Assembly (NCBI GenBank): GCA_002010215.1
Contig: MTMY01000030.1
Span: 1-59,324 of the forward strand
DNA length: 59,324 bases
Direction: 5' to 3'
DNA from: Archaeoglobus sp. JdFR-37
GTDB lineage: Archaea > Halobacteriota > Archaeoglobi > Archaeoglobales > Archaeoglobaceae
Shown: positions 19,059 through 27,471 of the stretch, piece by piece
Numbering within the stretch: position 1 is the stretch's first letter
Layout: every line of letters begins with the position of its first letter
Notes under the pieces: generated by a model
Told to the model about the DNA's origin: nothing
Databases searched by the model: none
Seen by the model: only the letters and a program-made list of their open reading frames with translations
Made by a program: the position numbers and the translations under genes

Positions 19059-19574
19059 ATGTCAGTGAGGAAGCTAATTCAAAAATTTAAGGAAGTTGGA
19101 GCGCTTCGTTTTGGTGAATTCACACTTTCTTCTGGTAAAAAGAGTAATGTGTATGTAGATGTCAAGCATGCCTGCACCTTTCCAGATGTGCTTGAGGAAA
19201 TAGCAAACCAGATGGCTGAAAAACTCAGAAACGTGGAATTCCACAGAATAGCATGTGTTGAACTTGGTGGAGTCCCTCTTGCAGTTGCTTTGAGCCTGAA
19301 AACCCGAAAGCCCTACCTTATATTCAGAAAGGCCAAAAAAGATTATGGAGTTGAAAGCGACGCTGTTGGAGATATCAGGGCTGGGGAAAAGATAGTTGTG
19401 GTGGAGGATGTAACAACAACTGGTACTTCCGCAGCATCTGTTGTGGAGAGAGTTGAGAAGAAAGGAGGCAGAGTTGTTGCTGTTTTGACAGTTGTCGACA
19501 GAATGGAGGGGGCTGAGGAGAGGCTGAGAAATCTTATTGCCCTTATGAGACTGGATGAGCTTATGAAAGAATAA
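19059..19574 (+). CDS. pyrE: Orotate phosphoribosyltransferase
   Basis: Joins orotate to PRPP to give orotidine 5'-phosphate in pyrimidine synthesis. The PRPP-binding loop VVVEDVTTTGTSA is near residues 110-122. The N-terminal GALRFGEFTLSSGKKSNVYVD is characteristic of PyrE. Length (171) is on the short side, as in other archaea. It is co-transcribed with carS and convergent with the HTH/solute-binding gene, overlapping it by 14 bases at the 3' ends. Confidence 0.95.
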   Translation: MSVRKLIQKFKEVGALRFGEFTLSSGKKSNVYVDVKHACTFPDVLEEIANQMAEKLRNVEFHRIACVELGGVPLAVALSLKTRKPYLIFRKAKKDYGVESDAVGDIRAGEKIVVVEDVTTTGTSAASVVERVEKKGGRVVAVLTVVDRMEGAEERLRNLIALMRLDELMKE

Positions 19575-20622
19575 TCTTTTTAAGACTCTCCACGCTGATA
19601 TTCATATCCCATTTTCTAAGGAATTCGGCTACTTCCTCAGCACTGAGCTTCCCGTTGAATCTGTATCTTCTGAAAGATTCTCCCACCAGATCTGTTTTCA
19701 CACATAAGGTTTCTGCTATGTCTGCTGCGTATTTTTCCACATCTTCATATTGATCATATTGAAGTTCTGACATTTCACTTACAATGGAATCGTAGCATGA
19801 GAGGAAATCATCAATAAGCTCTGAATTGATCCGCAGAACATCCACATTTGCAGTGAGGCTGCAACATGGAAAACTTCCTATGAGCTGGCTGAATGGTATC
19901 ACCTTGTATCCCTTTTTTTCAAGCCAAGTGAGGTGAGGCTCCCAGATTGCAATTCCTTCAAGCTCACCTTCAGTAAAGCTCTTAACCATGCTCTCTGGAG
20001 AACGGAAGTATCTCAGCTCCCTGATATTGAAAATTTCCCTCACTCTTTTGATGTTCATCTCCATTGTGGACATCTCTGTTGTTCCGAACACTCCATTTGA
20101 TATGTTGCTGTGAGCTATTCCACTACCACCCTCTGCAACCTTTCTCAGCAATCTCAGGTTTTTGTGGAGGACACCAAAAAGGGTCTGAGTCACTAAAGGA
20201 CTTGCTGCGACATCAACACGGCTGTACACAACGTCTTTTGTAAGTGAGATGGCATCACCATATAGTCTTATCTCCGCATCAACCTCCTTTGCAGCTTTTA
20301 CAACGGCTGCATATTCTGTGGATTTGAGTATTCCGATTCTGAGATATCCTTCAACCGGGAACGGAGTATAGCTCTTAAGCCATACTCTCATGGACTTCCC
20401 GGAAATAATGCTCCGAAAGATTACTCCCTCTTTTTCCAGATGAGAGAGTATTTCAGATACTGTTGACTTCGATAGATGGAGTTTGTGACTTATCTCACTC
20501 TGAAGCACACCATCTTCTCCACTTCTCTCAAGCAATTCCATAATTCTCTCTTTTGCTCGCATTTTTGCTACTCTCCTGATTGGTTGTAAATATGTCATTA
20601 AAGGGTTCTTTAGTTTTTTCAC
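19561..20622 (-). CDS. HTH regulator fused to a solute-binding-like domain
   Basis: A one-component regulator of 353 residues in its longest form. Residues about 21-90 form a winged helix (VLQSEISHKLHLSKSTVSEILSHLEKEGVIF). The remainder resembles a type 2 periplasmic-binding (NMT1/SsuA-like) fold without a signal peptide, containing LRIGILKSTEYAAVVKAAKE and EGELEGIAIWEPHLTWLE. By analogy the C-terminal domain would sense a small ligand inside the cell; the ligand is unknown. The open frame begins with GTG 20622, but ATG 20598 and ATG 20562 are possible, and a TATA-like ACATATTTAC lies within the first codons. The neighbours pyrE and pyk give no firm clue. Confidence 0.75.
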   Translation of the reverse strand: MKKLKNPLMTYLQPIRRVAKMRAKERIMELLERSGEDGVLQSEISHKLHLSKSTVSEILSHLEKEGVIFRSIISGKSMRVWLKSYTPFPVEGYLRIGILKSTEYAAVVKAAKEVDAEIRLYGDAISLTKDVVYSRVDVAASPLVTQTLFGVLHKNLRLLRKVAEGGSGIAHSNISNGVFGTTEMSTMEMNIKRVREIFNIRELRYFRSPESMVKSFTEGELEGIAIWEPHLTWLEKKGYKVIPFSQLIGSFPCCSLTANVDVLRINSELIDDFLSCYDSIVSEMSELQYDQYEDVEKYAADIAETLCVKTDLVGESFRRYRFNGKLSAEEVAEFLRKWDMNISVESLKKIILS

Positions 20623-20758
20623 GTGTCGACAAGAAACAAGGATAGGTCATGAAGGTCATAAACCGGATTAAAACTGGCGGAAAGCTTTTGAAAGTTGAAC
20701 CCTTATACGAACTGGCCAGCGTAGTATGTAGGTTAGTGTAGGCAAGGTGTAGAGAGGA

Positions 20759-22195
20759 ATGGGAATGAGGAGAACAAAAATTGTGTGTACTCTTGGACCT
20801 GCAACAGATTCGCAAGAAAAGATAGTGGAACTGATAAAAGCAGGAATGGATGTGGCAAGACTTAACCTCTCCTTTGGAACCAGAGATTACCACAACAGGT
20901 TGATAAATGTGGTGAGAGAGGCATCAAAACGTCTTGAGAAGCCTGTAGCTATACTTATGGATCTTTCTGGACCCAAAATTCGTATTGGTAAACTCTCATC
21001 TCCTGTTACTCTGCACAGGGGGGAGAAAGTGGTTCTTACGTCCGATTACTGCGGTGAGGGTGATAGGATTCCAATCAGCCATCCAGAAGTGCTGGGTTAT
21101 TTAGACGAGGGAGATGTCATTTACTTGGCTGATGGCTCTATAAAGCTTAAAGTAGTTGAAGTAAGGAAGAAAACAATTACGGAGGTAATTACAGAGGTTC
21201 TTGAAGGTGGCTTTCTCACTTCATATAAGGGGGTAAATTTTCCGAACGTTCCTCCCGACATCAGCCCAATAACAGATAAGGATTTGAAAGATTTAGAATT
21301 CGGCTTCAAAAAAGGTGTTGACTGGGTGGCATTGTCTTTTGTGAAATCTGAAAAGGATGTCAAGCGATTGAAAGAAATTATGAATGAAATGGGAGAACAA
21401 ATCCCAATTGTTGCTAAGATAGAGCGTCGTGAAGCCGTTGACGACCTACAAGGAATCTTAGAGGTAGCAGATGGAATAATGATTGCTAGGGGGGATTTAG
21501 GAGTTGAGTTGCCTTTAGAGGAGGTTCCTGTGGTTCAGAAAATGGCCATAAAAATGGCTAATAGACTTGGGAAAGTAGTGATAACTGCTACGCAAATGCT
21601 AAAATCAATGGTTGTCCAGCCTCAGCCTACACGAGCAGAGGTGACTGATGTAGCAAATGCTGTATTGGATGGAAGCGATGCGGTTATGCTCTCAGAGGAA
21701 ACTGCAGCAGGAAGTTATCCTGTAGAGGCCGTGAAGATGATGGATAAAATCATAAGAAAGGTGGAAACAATGTATCCGTATCTACCAGAACATCCAGTTA
21801 GAGGCGTAACAGAATCAATTGCGAGTTCTGCTGCCAGAATCTCAGCAGATTTGGATGCTGATGCCATAATTACCTTCACGCGTACAGGTATATCAGCCAT
21901 GCAGATATCCAGATTCCGCCCTCCTGTCCCAATCCTTGCCGCAGTACATGATGAAAAAACACTAAGGAGACTTTCTCTCGTTTGGGGATGTGTTCCGCTG
22001 ATATCAGTTCCACTGGGTGCAAGTTCTGAGGAACTGGTATACGATATTATATGTGAAGGATTCAAACAGGGACTTTTAAGGGAAAATGGGTGGGTTATTA
22101 TTACTTCGGGCTTTCCATTTGGTAAGCCCGGTACCACGAATACTCTTAAGGTTCTGAAGGTGGGAGATGTGCTCAGATCGGGAATAAAGGGATAA
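20759..22195 (+). CDS. pyk: Pyruvate kinase
   Basis: Transfers phosphate from phosphoenolpyruvate to ADP in glycolysis. The opening RRTKIVCTLGPA, LMDLSGPKIRIG, the metal and substrate loop IVAKIERREAVDDL, and IMIARGDLGVELP with ATQMLKSM and MLSEETAAGSYP are all standard. Length (478) is normal for a tetrameric enzyme. Start ATG 20759 or 20765 cannot be separated. It is monocistronic, with a TATA-like CTTATAC about 50 bases upstream. Confidence 0.97.
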   Translation: MGMRRTKIVCTLGPATDSQEKIVELIKAGMDVARLNLSFGTRDYHNRLINVVREASKRLEKPVAILMDLSGPKIRIGKLSSPVTLHRGEKVVLTSDYCGEGDRIPISHPEVLGYLDEGDVIYLADGSIKLKVVEVRKKTITEVITEVLEGGFLTSYKGVNFPNVPPDISPITDKDLKDLEFGFKKGVDWVALSFVKSEKDVKRLKEIMNEMGEQIPIVAKIERREAVDDLQGILEVADGIMIARGDLGVELPLEEVPVVQKMAIKMANRLGKVVITATQMLKSMVVQPQPTRAEVTDVANAVLDGSDAVMLSEETAAGSYPVEAVKMMDKIIRKVETMYPYLPEHPVRGVTESIASSAARISADLDADAIITFTRTGISAMQISRFRPPVPILAAVHDEKTLRRLSLVWGCVPLISVPLGASSEELVYDIICEGFKQGLLRENGWVIITSGFPFGKPGTTNTLKVLKVGDVLRSGIKG

Positions 22196-22303
22196 AGTAA
22201 TGGGTAAAACCCCCTCTTGGATATCTCCAGATCTGCTATTGGGGTGTCATTGCTCTATCAGCACCGTCAGCGGACATAAATAGTACAAGATCAAACTTCA
22301 TTC

Positions 22304-23695
22304 ATGAGCAGAAAATATAACCTTGCAATTCTTGGAAGCGGATCTGCTGCGTTTGCTGCGGCTTTAAAAGCCTCTGAATATGGAGCAAAAGTTCTTCTCA
22401 CCGAATTCGACGAAATAGGCGGGACATGCGTTAACAGAGGCTGCATTCCAACAAAAAACCTCATTCACGCTTCACTCATCTACAGAAATGCTGTAAAGGG
22501 CTTTCCTGGAATAGACGCTATTGCATCCATCGACTTTGCCTCGCTGATTGCCCTGAAGGATGAGCTTGTAGCAGAGCTAAGGCATGCCAAGTACATCAGC
22601 GTTGCGGAGAGTGATGAGAACATAGACTTGATCAAGGGAAGAGCGTACTTCACATCTCCTTCAGAAATAAAGGTGAATGGCGAGAGATACCAGGCGGAGA
22701 AGTTCATAATAGCAACAGGCGCAAGGCCTGCTATTCCTCCAATAAAAGGGCTTGAAGAAGCTGGCTATCTAACATCCAGAACAATACTTCAGCTTGATGA
22801 GCTGCCAGAATCACTGATCATCATTGGCGGCGGCTACATAGCTCTCGAAATAGGCCAGCTCTTTTCCCGTTTTGGAAGCGACATCACAATAATTGAGAGA
22901 GGGCAGCGAATTCTGAGCAGGGCAGAGCCGGTCATCTCAGAACACCTGCAGAAATACATGGGGGAAGATGGAATAACTATCTATACATCTGCATCCATAT
23001 CTGAGGTCAGAAGGGGAGGAGAGGAGAAAGAGGTGGTTGTCAGGGTTGATGACCAGACATTAATGCTTAAAGCCCAGCATATCCTTGTTGCAACAGGCAG
23101 AAGGGCGAACACAGAAAACCTCGGTCTGGAAAAGGCAGGAGTGGAAACGGATGGGAGGGGCTTCATAAAGGTTGATGAAGAGCTCAAAGCCGCTGCCAAC
23201 GTCTGGGCAGCTGGAGATGTGATAGGAGAGCCGATGGCAACACCTGTTGCTGCAAAGGAGGGCATCGCTGCTGCAGAGAATGCAATAGCTGGGAAGCGTA
23301 AGACAGTGGATTACAATGCAATTCCGAGAGCAATATTCACCCATCCCGAGGTGGGAATGGTGGGGATGACTGAGGAGGAGGCTGAAAAAAGCTTCACCTG
23401 TGCATGCAGAACGCTCTTCATGAAGGATGTGCCGAAGGCGAGGGCGATAAGAGAGACGAGAGGAGTGGTAAAGATGGTCGCCGATGCCCGAACAAAAAGG
23501 ATCATCGGAGTCCACATGCTCGGCGAGAGGGCTGCTGACGTGATACACGAAGCTGCTTTAGCGATAAAACACGGGATGACTGTTGACGACATCATGGACA
23601 TGGTGCACGTCTATCCAACAATGAGCGAAGCCATCAAGATGGTGGCGCAGACTTTCTACAAAGACGTCACTAAGCTGAGCTGCTGTGCTGAATGA
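22304..23695 (+). CDS. merA: Mercuric(II) reductase
   Basis: A flavoprotein disulfide reductase that reduces Hg(II) to volatile Hg(0) with NAD(P)H. The FAD loop GSGSAAFAAALKA opens the protein and GTCVNRGCIPTKN holds the redox pair C42/C47. A second nucleotide loop is IIGGGYIALEIGQ. Two features separate it from lipoamide dehydrogenase: the C-terminal vicinal pair in LSCCAE (C460/C461), and HVYPTMSEAIKMVAQTF with the Tyr equivalent to Tyr605 of Tn501 MerA. The N-terminal metal-binding (NmerA) domain is absent. No mer regulator or transporter is adjacent. A TATA element (CATAAATAG) lies about 28 bases upstream. Confidence 0.92.
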   Translation: MSRKYNLAILGSGSAAFAAALKASEYGAKVLLTEFDEIGGTCVNRGCIPTKNLIHASLIYRNAVKGFPGIDAIASIDFASLIALKDELVAELRHAKYISVAESDENIDLIKGRAYFTSPSEIKVNGERYQAEKFIIATGARPAIPPIKGLEEAGYLTSRTILQLDELPESLIIIGGGYIALEIGQLFSRFGSDITIIERGQRILSRAEPVISEHLQKYMGEDGITIYTSASISEVRRGGEEKEVVVRVDDQTLMLKAQHILVATGRRANTENLGLEKAGVETDGRGFIKVDEELKAAANVWAAGDVIGEPMATPVAAKEGIAAAENAIAGKRKTVDYNAIPRAIFTHPEVGMVGMTEEEAEKSFTCACRTLFMKDVPKARAIRETRGVVKMVADARTKRIIGVHMLGERAADVIHEAALAIKHGMTVDDIMDMVHVYPTMSEAIKMVAQTFYKDVTKLSCCAE

Positions 23696-23717
23696 TTGTC
23701 AGCGCTGAGCAACAACT

Positions 23718-23726
23718 TTTTATACA
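23718..23726 (+). promoter_or_regulatory. TATA box downstream of merA
   Basis: TTTTTATAC lies about 25 bases before an ATG at 23747. This spacing is that of a leaderless archaeal promoter and implies that transcription restarts between merA and the rhodanese gene. Confidence 0.5.
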
Positions 23727-23746
23727 TCAAGTGTAAAAGAAAAGAC

Positions 23747-23812
23747 ATGAAAGTTGTGAAGGTAAGTAGAGTTAAAAAAGGAGTATGCAAATGTCACATC
23801 TCATGTAACTAA
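23747..23812 (+). CDS. Possible 21-residue Cys-rich micropeptide
   Basis: A 22-codon frame begins exactly where a leaderless transcript from the TATA box at 23718-23726 should start. It is basic at the N-terminus (MKVVKVSRVKKG) and ends VCKCHISCN with three cysteines and a histidine in nine residues, a plausible soft-metal-binding pattern. It ends 38 bases before the rhodanese ATG, so it could be a short metal-binding peptide or a translated leader. There is no homology evidence and the frame may be fortuitous. Confidence 0.35.
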   Translation: MKVVKVSRVKKGVCKCHISCN

Positions 23813-23850
23813 ACCCAAAACTTTTTTAATTTTTACAAGAGGTGAAAAAC

Positions 23851-24246
23851 ATGAATTCCCGCACCATCACGGCTATTGCTATAGGGGTTGTTATAATTTT
23901 CATTGCCTATAATAGTTACGTGCTTTTTCCGAAAGAAAAGGCCTATGAAAGTGTCTCACCTCAGGAGTTTTATAAACTGATGCAGAGAGACGATGTTTTT
24001 GTGATAGATGTTCATGTACCGGAGCAGAAACATCTGACTGGAACTGATGTCTGGATACCATACGACAGAATAGAAGAAATGCAGGATGTTCTACCAAAAG
24101 ATAAAGACACCATCATTCTTGTTTACTGCAGAAGTGGACATATGAGCAAGATTGCTGCTTCAAAACTTGCTCAGATGGGCTATAAAATTATATATGACCT
24201 TGATGGAGGAATAATTGCATGGCAGAAAGCAGGATTACCTATCTAA
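23851..24246 (+). CDS. Membrane-anchored rhodanese-like protein
   Basis: A single-domain rhodanese of about 131 residues. One N-terminal transmembrane helix (AIAIGVVIIFIAYNSYVLF) should place the domain outside the cytoplasmic membrane. The active-site loop is YCRSGHMS, with Cys able to carry a persulfide. WIPYDRIEEM and YDLDGGIIAWQKAGLPI are the usual flanking family segments. The frame opens at GTG 23842, but ATG 23851 has AGAGGTG 6 bases upstream and is chosen. The 3' end overlaps the thioredoxin-like gene by 28 bases. Confidence 0.88.
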   Translation: MNSRTITAIAIGVVIIFIAYNSYVLFPKEKAYESVSPQEFYKLMQRDDVFVIDVHVPEQKHLTGTDVWIPYDRIEEMQDVLPKDKDTIILVYCRSGHMSKIAASKLAQMGYKIIYDLDGGIIAWQKAGLPI

Positions 24247-25091
24247 TTGCTTTAATTCTGATTGCAACAGGAGCTTTTCTGGTCATTTACTCAAAACCTG
24301 CCGACACAGATAACGAGTCACCTATAAAATTCTACAGCTATGAGGAAGGACTTAGGCTGGCAAAAGAACAGGGGAAGCTTGCTGTGCTCGTCGTTCACTC
24401 TGACACCTGTTATGTTTGCAGAATTTTCATGGAAGACCTTGCAAAGTATCCTGATTTACAGCAGGCGTTCTCCAATTTTATACCCATAAAGATCGATTTC
24501 AACAAAGATAGGACAATTGCTGCCAAATATGGTGTTACCGGTACGCCCGAGTTCCACATATTGGATGCGAACGGGAATGTGATTGAGCTACAGGGCCAGA
24601 AAATGGTTTATCTTGGCTATTCTACTGTCCCAGATAATCCAAATGCAAGAAAGAACCTTATTGCCTTCCTCAATTATGCTCTAAAATATACTGGATATGC
24701 TGATTCCACCGAACTCAAAGTTCTGAGTATTGTTAAGGGAGACGAAGCAGTAAAACAGGTTAAAGGAATACATATGGGTAGTTTTGAGATAGTGGATGCA
24801 GAGATACGAGAGTATCAAAGTATCGGAAAAATCAAGGTTTGGATTGCTTACGCTGAAACTCCTGAACTTGCAGGACAATATGTACAGATGATGGCTGGGA
24901 AAGTTTCACAATACTTCTCCGAACCCGAAAACGTTGAAAAACCATTCAAAGCCTACAGGGTTTACGGAATGGGCAAAACACACTACTTTTTCTCTATGGA
25001 CAATGCCGTGATATGGGTGGAATTTGAAAACCCGGACAAAGCATACCATGAAAAAATTCTGGAGAAGTTATTTATCCAAAAGGGGGTATAG
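24219..25091 (+). CDS. Membrane-anchored thioredoxin-fold protein
   Basis: A 290-residue protein with an N-terminal membrane helix (YLIALILIATGAFLVIY) and an extracytoplasmic thioredoxin domain. The redox pair is C64-Y-V-C67 in HSDTCYVCRIF, and the cis-Pro loop is GVTGTPEFHI. A further domain of about 120 residues after position 165 is not recognised; it contains no cysteine and looks alpha/beta. With the overlapping rhodanese gene it suggests an extracellular thiol or sulfane-sulfur redox pair. It is followed after 8 bases by larE. Confidence 0.85.
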   Translation: MAESRITYLIALILIATGAFLVIYSKPADTDNESPIKFYSYEEGLRLAKEQGKLAVLVVHSDTCYVCRIFMEDLAKYPDLQQAFSNFIPIKIDFNKDRTIAAKYGVTGTPEFHILDANGNVIELQGQKMVYLGYSTVPDNPNARKNLIAFLNYALKYTGYADSTELKVLSIVKGDEAVKQVKGIHMGSFEIVDAEIREYQSIGKIKVWIAYAETPELAGQYVQMMAGKVSQYFSEPENVEKPFKAYRVYGMGKTHYFFSMDNAVIWVEFENPDKAYHEKILEKLFIQKGV

Positions 25092-25099
25092 CCTACATC

Positions 25100-25948
25100 A
25101 TGGATCTCACCGCTGCACATACTTTCAATTCAAAAACCTCTGAGAAACTCCACAAACTAAAAGAATTCATAAAAACCTTCGACAGTGTCATCATAGCCTT
25201 CAGCGGCGGTGTTGATAGCTCGACGCTGGCAGCAGTAAGCTATGAAGTCCTCAAAGACAGAACCCTCGCCATAACAGCCCTCTCACCAACAACGCCCAGC
25301 AGGGAGATTGAGGAGGCGAAGCGCATAGCTCAGGAAATCGGAATTAGGCATGAATTCATCGAAATAAACGAGCTGGAAAGCGACGGCTTTGTGGAGAACA
25401 GTCCTGAGAGGTGCTACTTCTGCAAGAAGCACCTCCTTTCTGCAATGGTGAAGTATGCGAAGCAGAATGGTTACTCAGCAGTTTTCGAAGGCACAAATGC
25501 AAGCGAGCTGAAAGGCCACAGACCAGGCTACAAAGCCATCAAGGAGTTTAACATAGTCCACAGCCCCTGGGCAGAGTTCGGCTTTACAAAAGAGGAGATA
25601 AGGGAAGTGGCAAAGACCATGGGCTTTTCCTTCTACAACAAGCCGTCCCTTGCATGCTTAGCTTCCCGCATCCCCTTCGGCATAAAAATAGATGAGAGCA
25701 GGCTGAGGATGGTTGATGAGGCTGAAAATGCCATCATAGAAATAGCCAAAGTCAGGCAGGTGAGGGTCAGAAACTTCAACGGCATGGCAATCATAGAAGT
25801 TGATAGGGATGAGAGGCAGAAGTTTTTCAGCCAAGAAGTTATGGATGAGATAGCAGAAAGATTGAAAAAGATCGGCTTCAGCTACGTCTTGCTGGACATA
25901 GAGGGATACAGAACCGGGAAGCTGTCGGGGTTTGGTAGGTTTGGCTAG
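25100..25948 (+). CDS. larE: LarE-family ATP-dependent sulfur transferase, three-cysteine type
   Basis: A PP-loop ATPase of the LarE family, which adds sulfur to a nicotinate-derived precursor of the nickel-pincer cofactor. The P-loop is SGGVDSS at residues 35-41. C186 in PSLACLASRIPFG corresponds to the sacrificial Cys176 of the Lactobacillus enzyme. C105 and C108 (ERCYFCKK) make it the three-cysteine class, members of which use a [4Fe-4S] cluster as a renewable sulfur donor site. No larA, larB or larC lies in the window. Start ATG 25100 has AAGGGGGT somewhat far upstream. Confidence 0.9.
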   Translation: MDLTAAHTFNSKTSEKLHKLKEFIKTFDSVIIAFSGGVDSSTLAAVSYEVLKDRTLAITALSPTTPSREIEEAKRIAQEIGIRHEFIEINELESDGFVENSPERCYFCKKHLLSAMVKYAKQNGYSAVFEGTNASELKGHRPGYKAIKEFNIVHSPWAEFGFTKEEIREVAKTMGFSFYNKPSLACLASRIPFGIKIDESRLRMVDEAENAIIEIAKVRQVRVRNFNGMAIIEVDRDERQKFFSQEVMDEIAERLKKIGFSYVLLDIEGYRTGKLSGFGRFG

Positions 25949-26061
25949 GGCTTTAATTGGGTAAAGTGAGTGGACAGATAAAAAAGTGTATTTAAAGAAT
26001 TAAAAGAATATACGGGGATAATCGAATCTTACTAAGCCCCCCTCAACCTATAAGACCTTCA

Positions 26062-26337
26062 TTAACGCTTCTTTATAACAACTCTCCACAGATTATCCCC
26101 AATCTCCTCAATACTCAGTACTTCATGGCCTTCAGTCTTCACACTTCTTGGAACGTCCTCTACAGCTGGCTGATGATCAAAGATTACCTCCAGAACCTCA
26201 CCACTATCTATTTCTTCCAGCTTCAGCTTGGTCTTAACGAAGGTAAAGGGGCACACCTCTCCTCTGAGGTCTAGGGTATGGGTGGGCCTATCGCTATTCT
26301 TGTTATTCCTATTGTTGTCAATATTAGCAGCAGTCAT
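26062..26337 (-). CDS. TusA-like sulfur carrier
   Basis: A TusA/SirA-family protein. LDLRGEVCPFTFVKTKLKLEEI holds the single conserved cysteine that carries persulfide, followed by the usual beta-alpha-beta arrangement ending in LWRVVIKK. The open frame extends to 26430 within the MoeB-like gene, but the added residues are low-complexity (Asn/Ser/Gly). ATG 26337, 24 bases after the MoeB-like stop, gives a normal 91 residues. Even so, residues 1-18 remain an unusual Asn-rich leader. It is the last gene of the thrC operon. Confidence 0.87.
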   Translation of the reverse strand: MTAANIDNNRNNKNSDRPTHTLDLRGEVCPFTFVKTKLKLEEIDSGEVLEVIFDHQPAVEDVPRSVKTEGHEVLSIEEIGDNLWRVVIKKR

Positions 26338-26360
26338 AATGCTCTCAGTATTGCCGTTAT

Positions 26361-27152
26361 TCAAAGCTGACAGCTCTCCACGTATTTCTCCGGAATTATC
26401 TCCGTGACTCTCCCGCTGCACACTGGGCAATTCTCATCCCTCCTGATTTTCAGTTCGGTAAAGTCCATGGTGAGTAGATCAACATGAAGCATTCTGTTTG
26501 CCAGAGTTTCTCCAATCCCGAGAATAATTTTTACGGCCTCAGCAGCTTGCAAGGTTCCCAGCACTCCTGTGGTGACGCCGAGGACGCCGGCTTCCTGACA
26601 GCTCGGCACGCTTCCCGGCGGAGGAGCGTGTCTGAAGACACAGCGATAGCAGGCAGTTTCTGGTGGAATGATAGTCATCATCTCTCCCTCAAATCGCAGC
26701 ACTGCAGCGTGCACAAAGGGCTTTCTTTCTATAACACAGGCATCATTGATGAGAAATCGAGCAACAAAGTTATCTGTGCAGTCCAGAATCACGTCATACT
26801 CTCTTATAACCTCACGGATGTTCTCAGCGCTCAGATGGTAGGGGTATGTGACTACTTCAACGTCTGGATTGAGCTTCTCAACGAAGAGCTTTGCAGATTC
26901 TGCCTTGTTAATACCCAGATTGCCTGCGTGGATCGTCTGCCTTTGAAGATTTGATATATCAACATTATCGCCATCTGCTATCCCCAGTTTCCCGACTCCA
27001 GCAGCAGCTAAAAACTGAATGGCTGGGCTTCCAAGGCCGCCAGCTCCCACTACCAGCACTTTCGCCTCTAGAAGCTTTTTCTGTCCTACTCCACCAACTT
27101 CCGGCAGTATTATCTGTCTGGCGTATCTCTTGATCTGCTCCTCAGTGAACAT
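26361..27152 (-). CDS. moeB: MoeB/ThiF-family sulfur-carrier adenylyltransferase
   Basis: An E1-like enzyme that adenylates the C-terminal glycine of a ubiquitin-like sulfur carrier. The ATP site GAGGLGSPAIQFLAAAGVG is near residues 37-55. The R finger lies in RYARQIILPEVG, DNVDISNLQRQ follows, and zinc ligands are CYRC and CPVC. The usual catalytic Cys region (SCQEAGVLG) is present. The partner is the adjacent MoaD-like gene; the last two Gly codons of that gene, GGAGGC, double as this gene's ribosome site. Confidence 0.92.
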   Translation of the reverse strand: MFTEEQIKRYARQIILPEVGGVGQKKLLEAKVLVVGAGGLGSPAIQFLAAAGVGKLGIADGDNVDISNLQRQTIHAGNLGINKAESAKLFVEKLNPDVEVVTYPYHLSAENIREVIREYDVILDCTDNFVARFLINDACVIERKPFVHAAVLRFEGEMMTIIPPETACYRCVFRHAPPPGSVPSCQEAGVLGVTTGVLGTLQAAEAVKIILGIGETLANRMLHVDLLTMDFTELKIRRDENCPVCSGRVTEIIPEKYVESCQL

Positions 27153-27154
27153 GT

Positions 27155-27427
27155 TCAGCCTCCTGATATGGCGGGGATGAATGTGACTTCATCCCCATCT
27201 TTGAGCTGCGTTTCCAGCCCATCAAGATATCTTATGTCCTCACCATTTACAAATATATTGATGAAGGGTGTTAGCTCACCATCCTTTATCAACCTTGCCT
27301 CCAGTTCACTGTACTTCTCAAACAATATGTCCAGAAGCTCTTTTACCGTTTTGCCGTCAGCATCTACCTCTATTTTCCTCTCCTTGGTAATGGATACAAA
27401 AACTGATGGAAATTTTACACGTATCAC
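27155..27427 (-). CDS. MoaD/ThiS-like ubiquitin-fold sulfur carrier
   Basis: A 90-residue beta-grasp protein ending in ISGG, the C-terminal di-glycine that is adenylated and turned into a thiocarboxylate. VNGEDIRYLDGLETQLKDGDEVTFIPA is typical of MoaD. The start is GTG 27427 with GAGGTGATG upstream. It lies between thrC and the MoeB-like gene. The destination of the sulfur could be molybdopterin/tungstopterin or an amino-acid synthesis enzyme; the neighbours favour the second. Confidence 0.9.
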   Translation of the reverse strand: MIRVKFPSVFVSITKERKIEVDADGKTVKELLDILFEKYSELEARLIKDGELTPFINIFVNGEDIRYLDGLETQLKDGDEVTFIPAISGG

Positions 27428-27471
27428 GCCATCACCTCACTTCAACCTCACTTACTTTCTACGCTATTTTC

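Noticed and set aside
22304-23695. Dihydrolipoamide dehydrogenase as the name for the flavoprotein
   Set aside because: The C-terminal Cys-Cys and the preceding Tyr region are specific for mercuric reductase.
26337-26430. Extended N-terminus of the third TusA
   Set aside because: The extra residues lie within the MoeB-like coding region and are low-complexity; ATG 26337 gives a normal-length protein.
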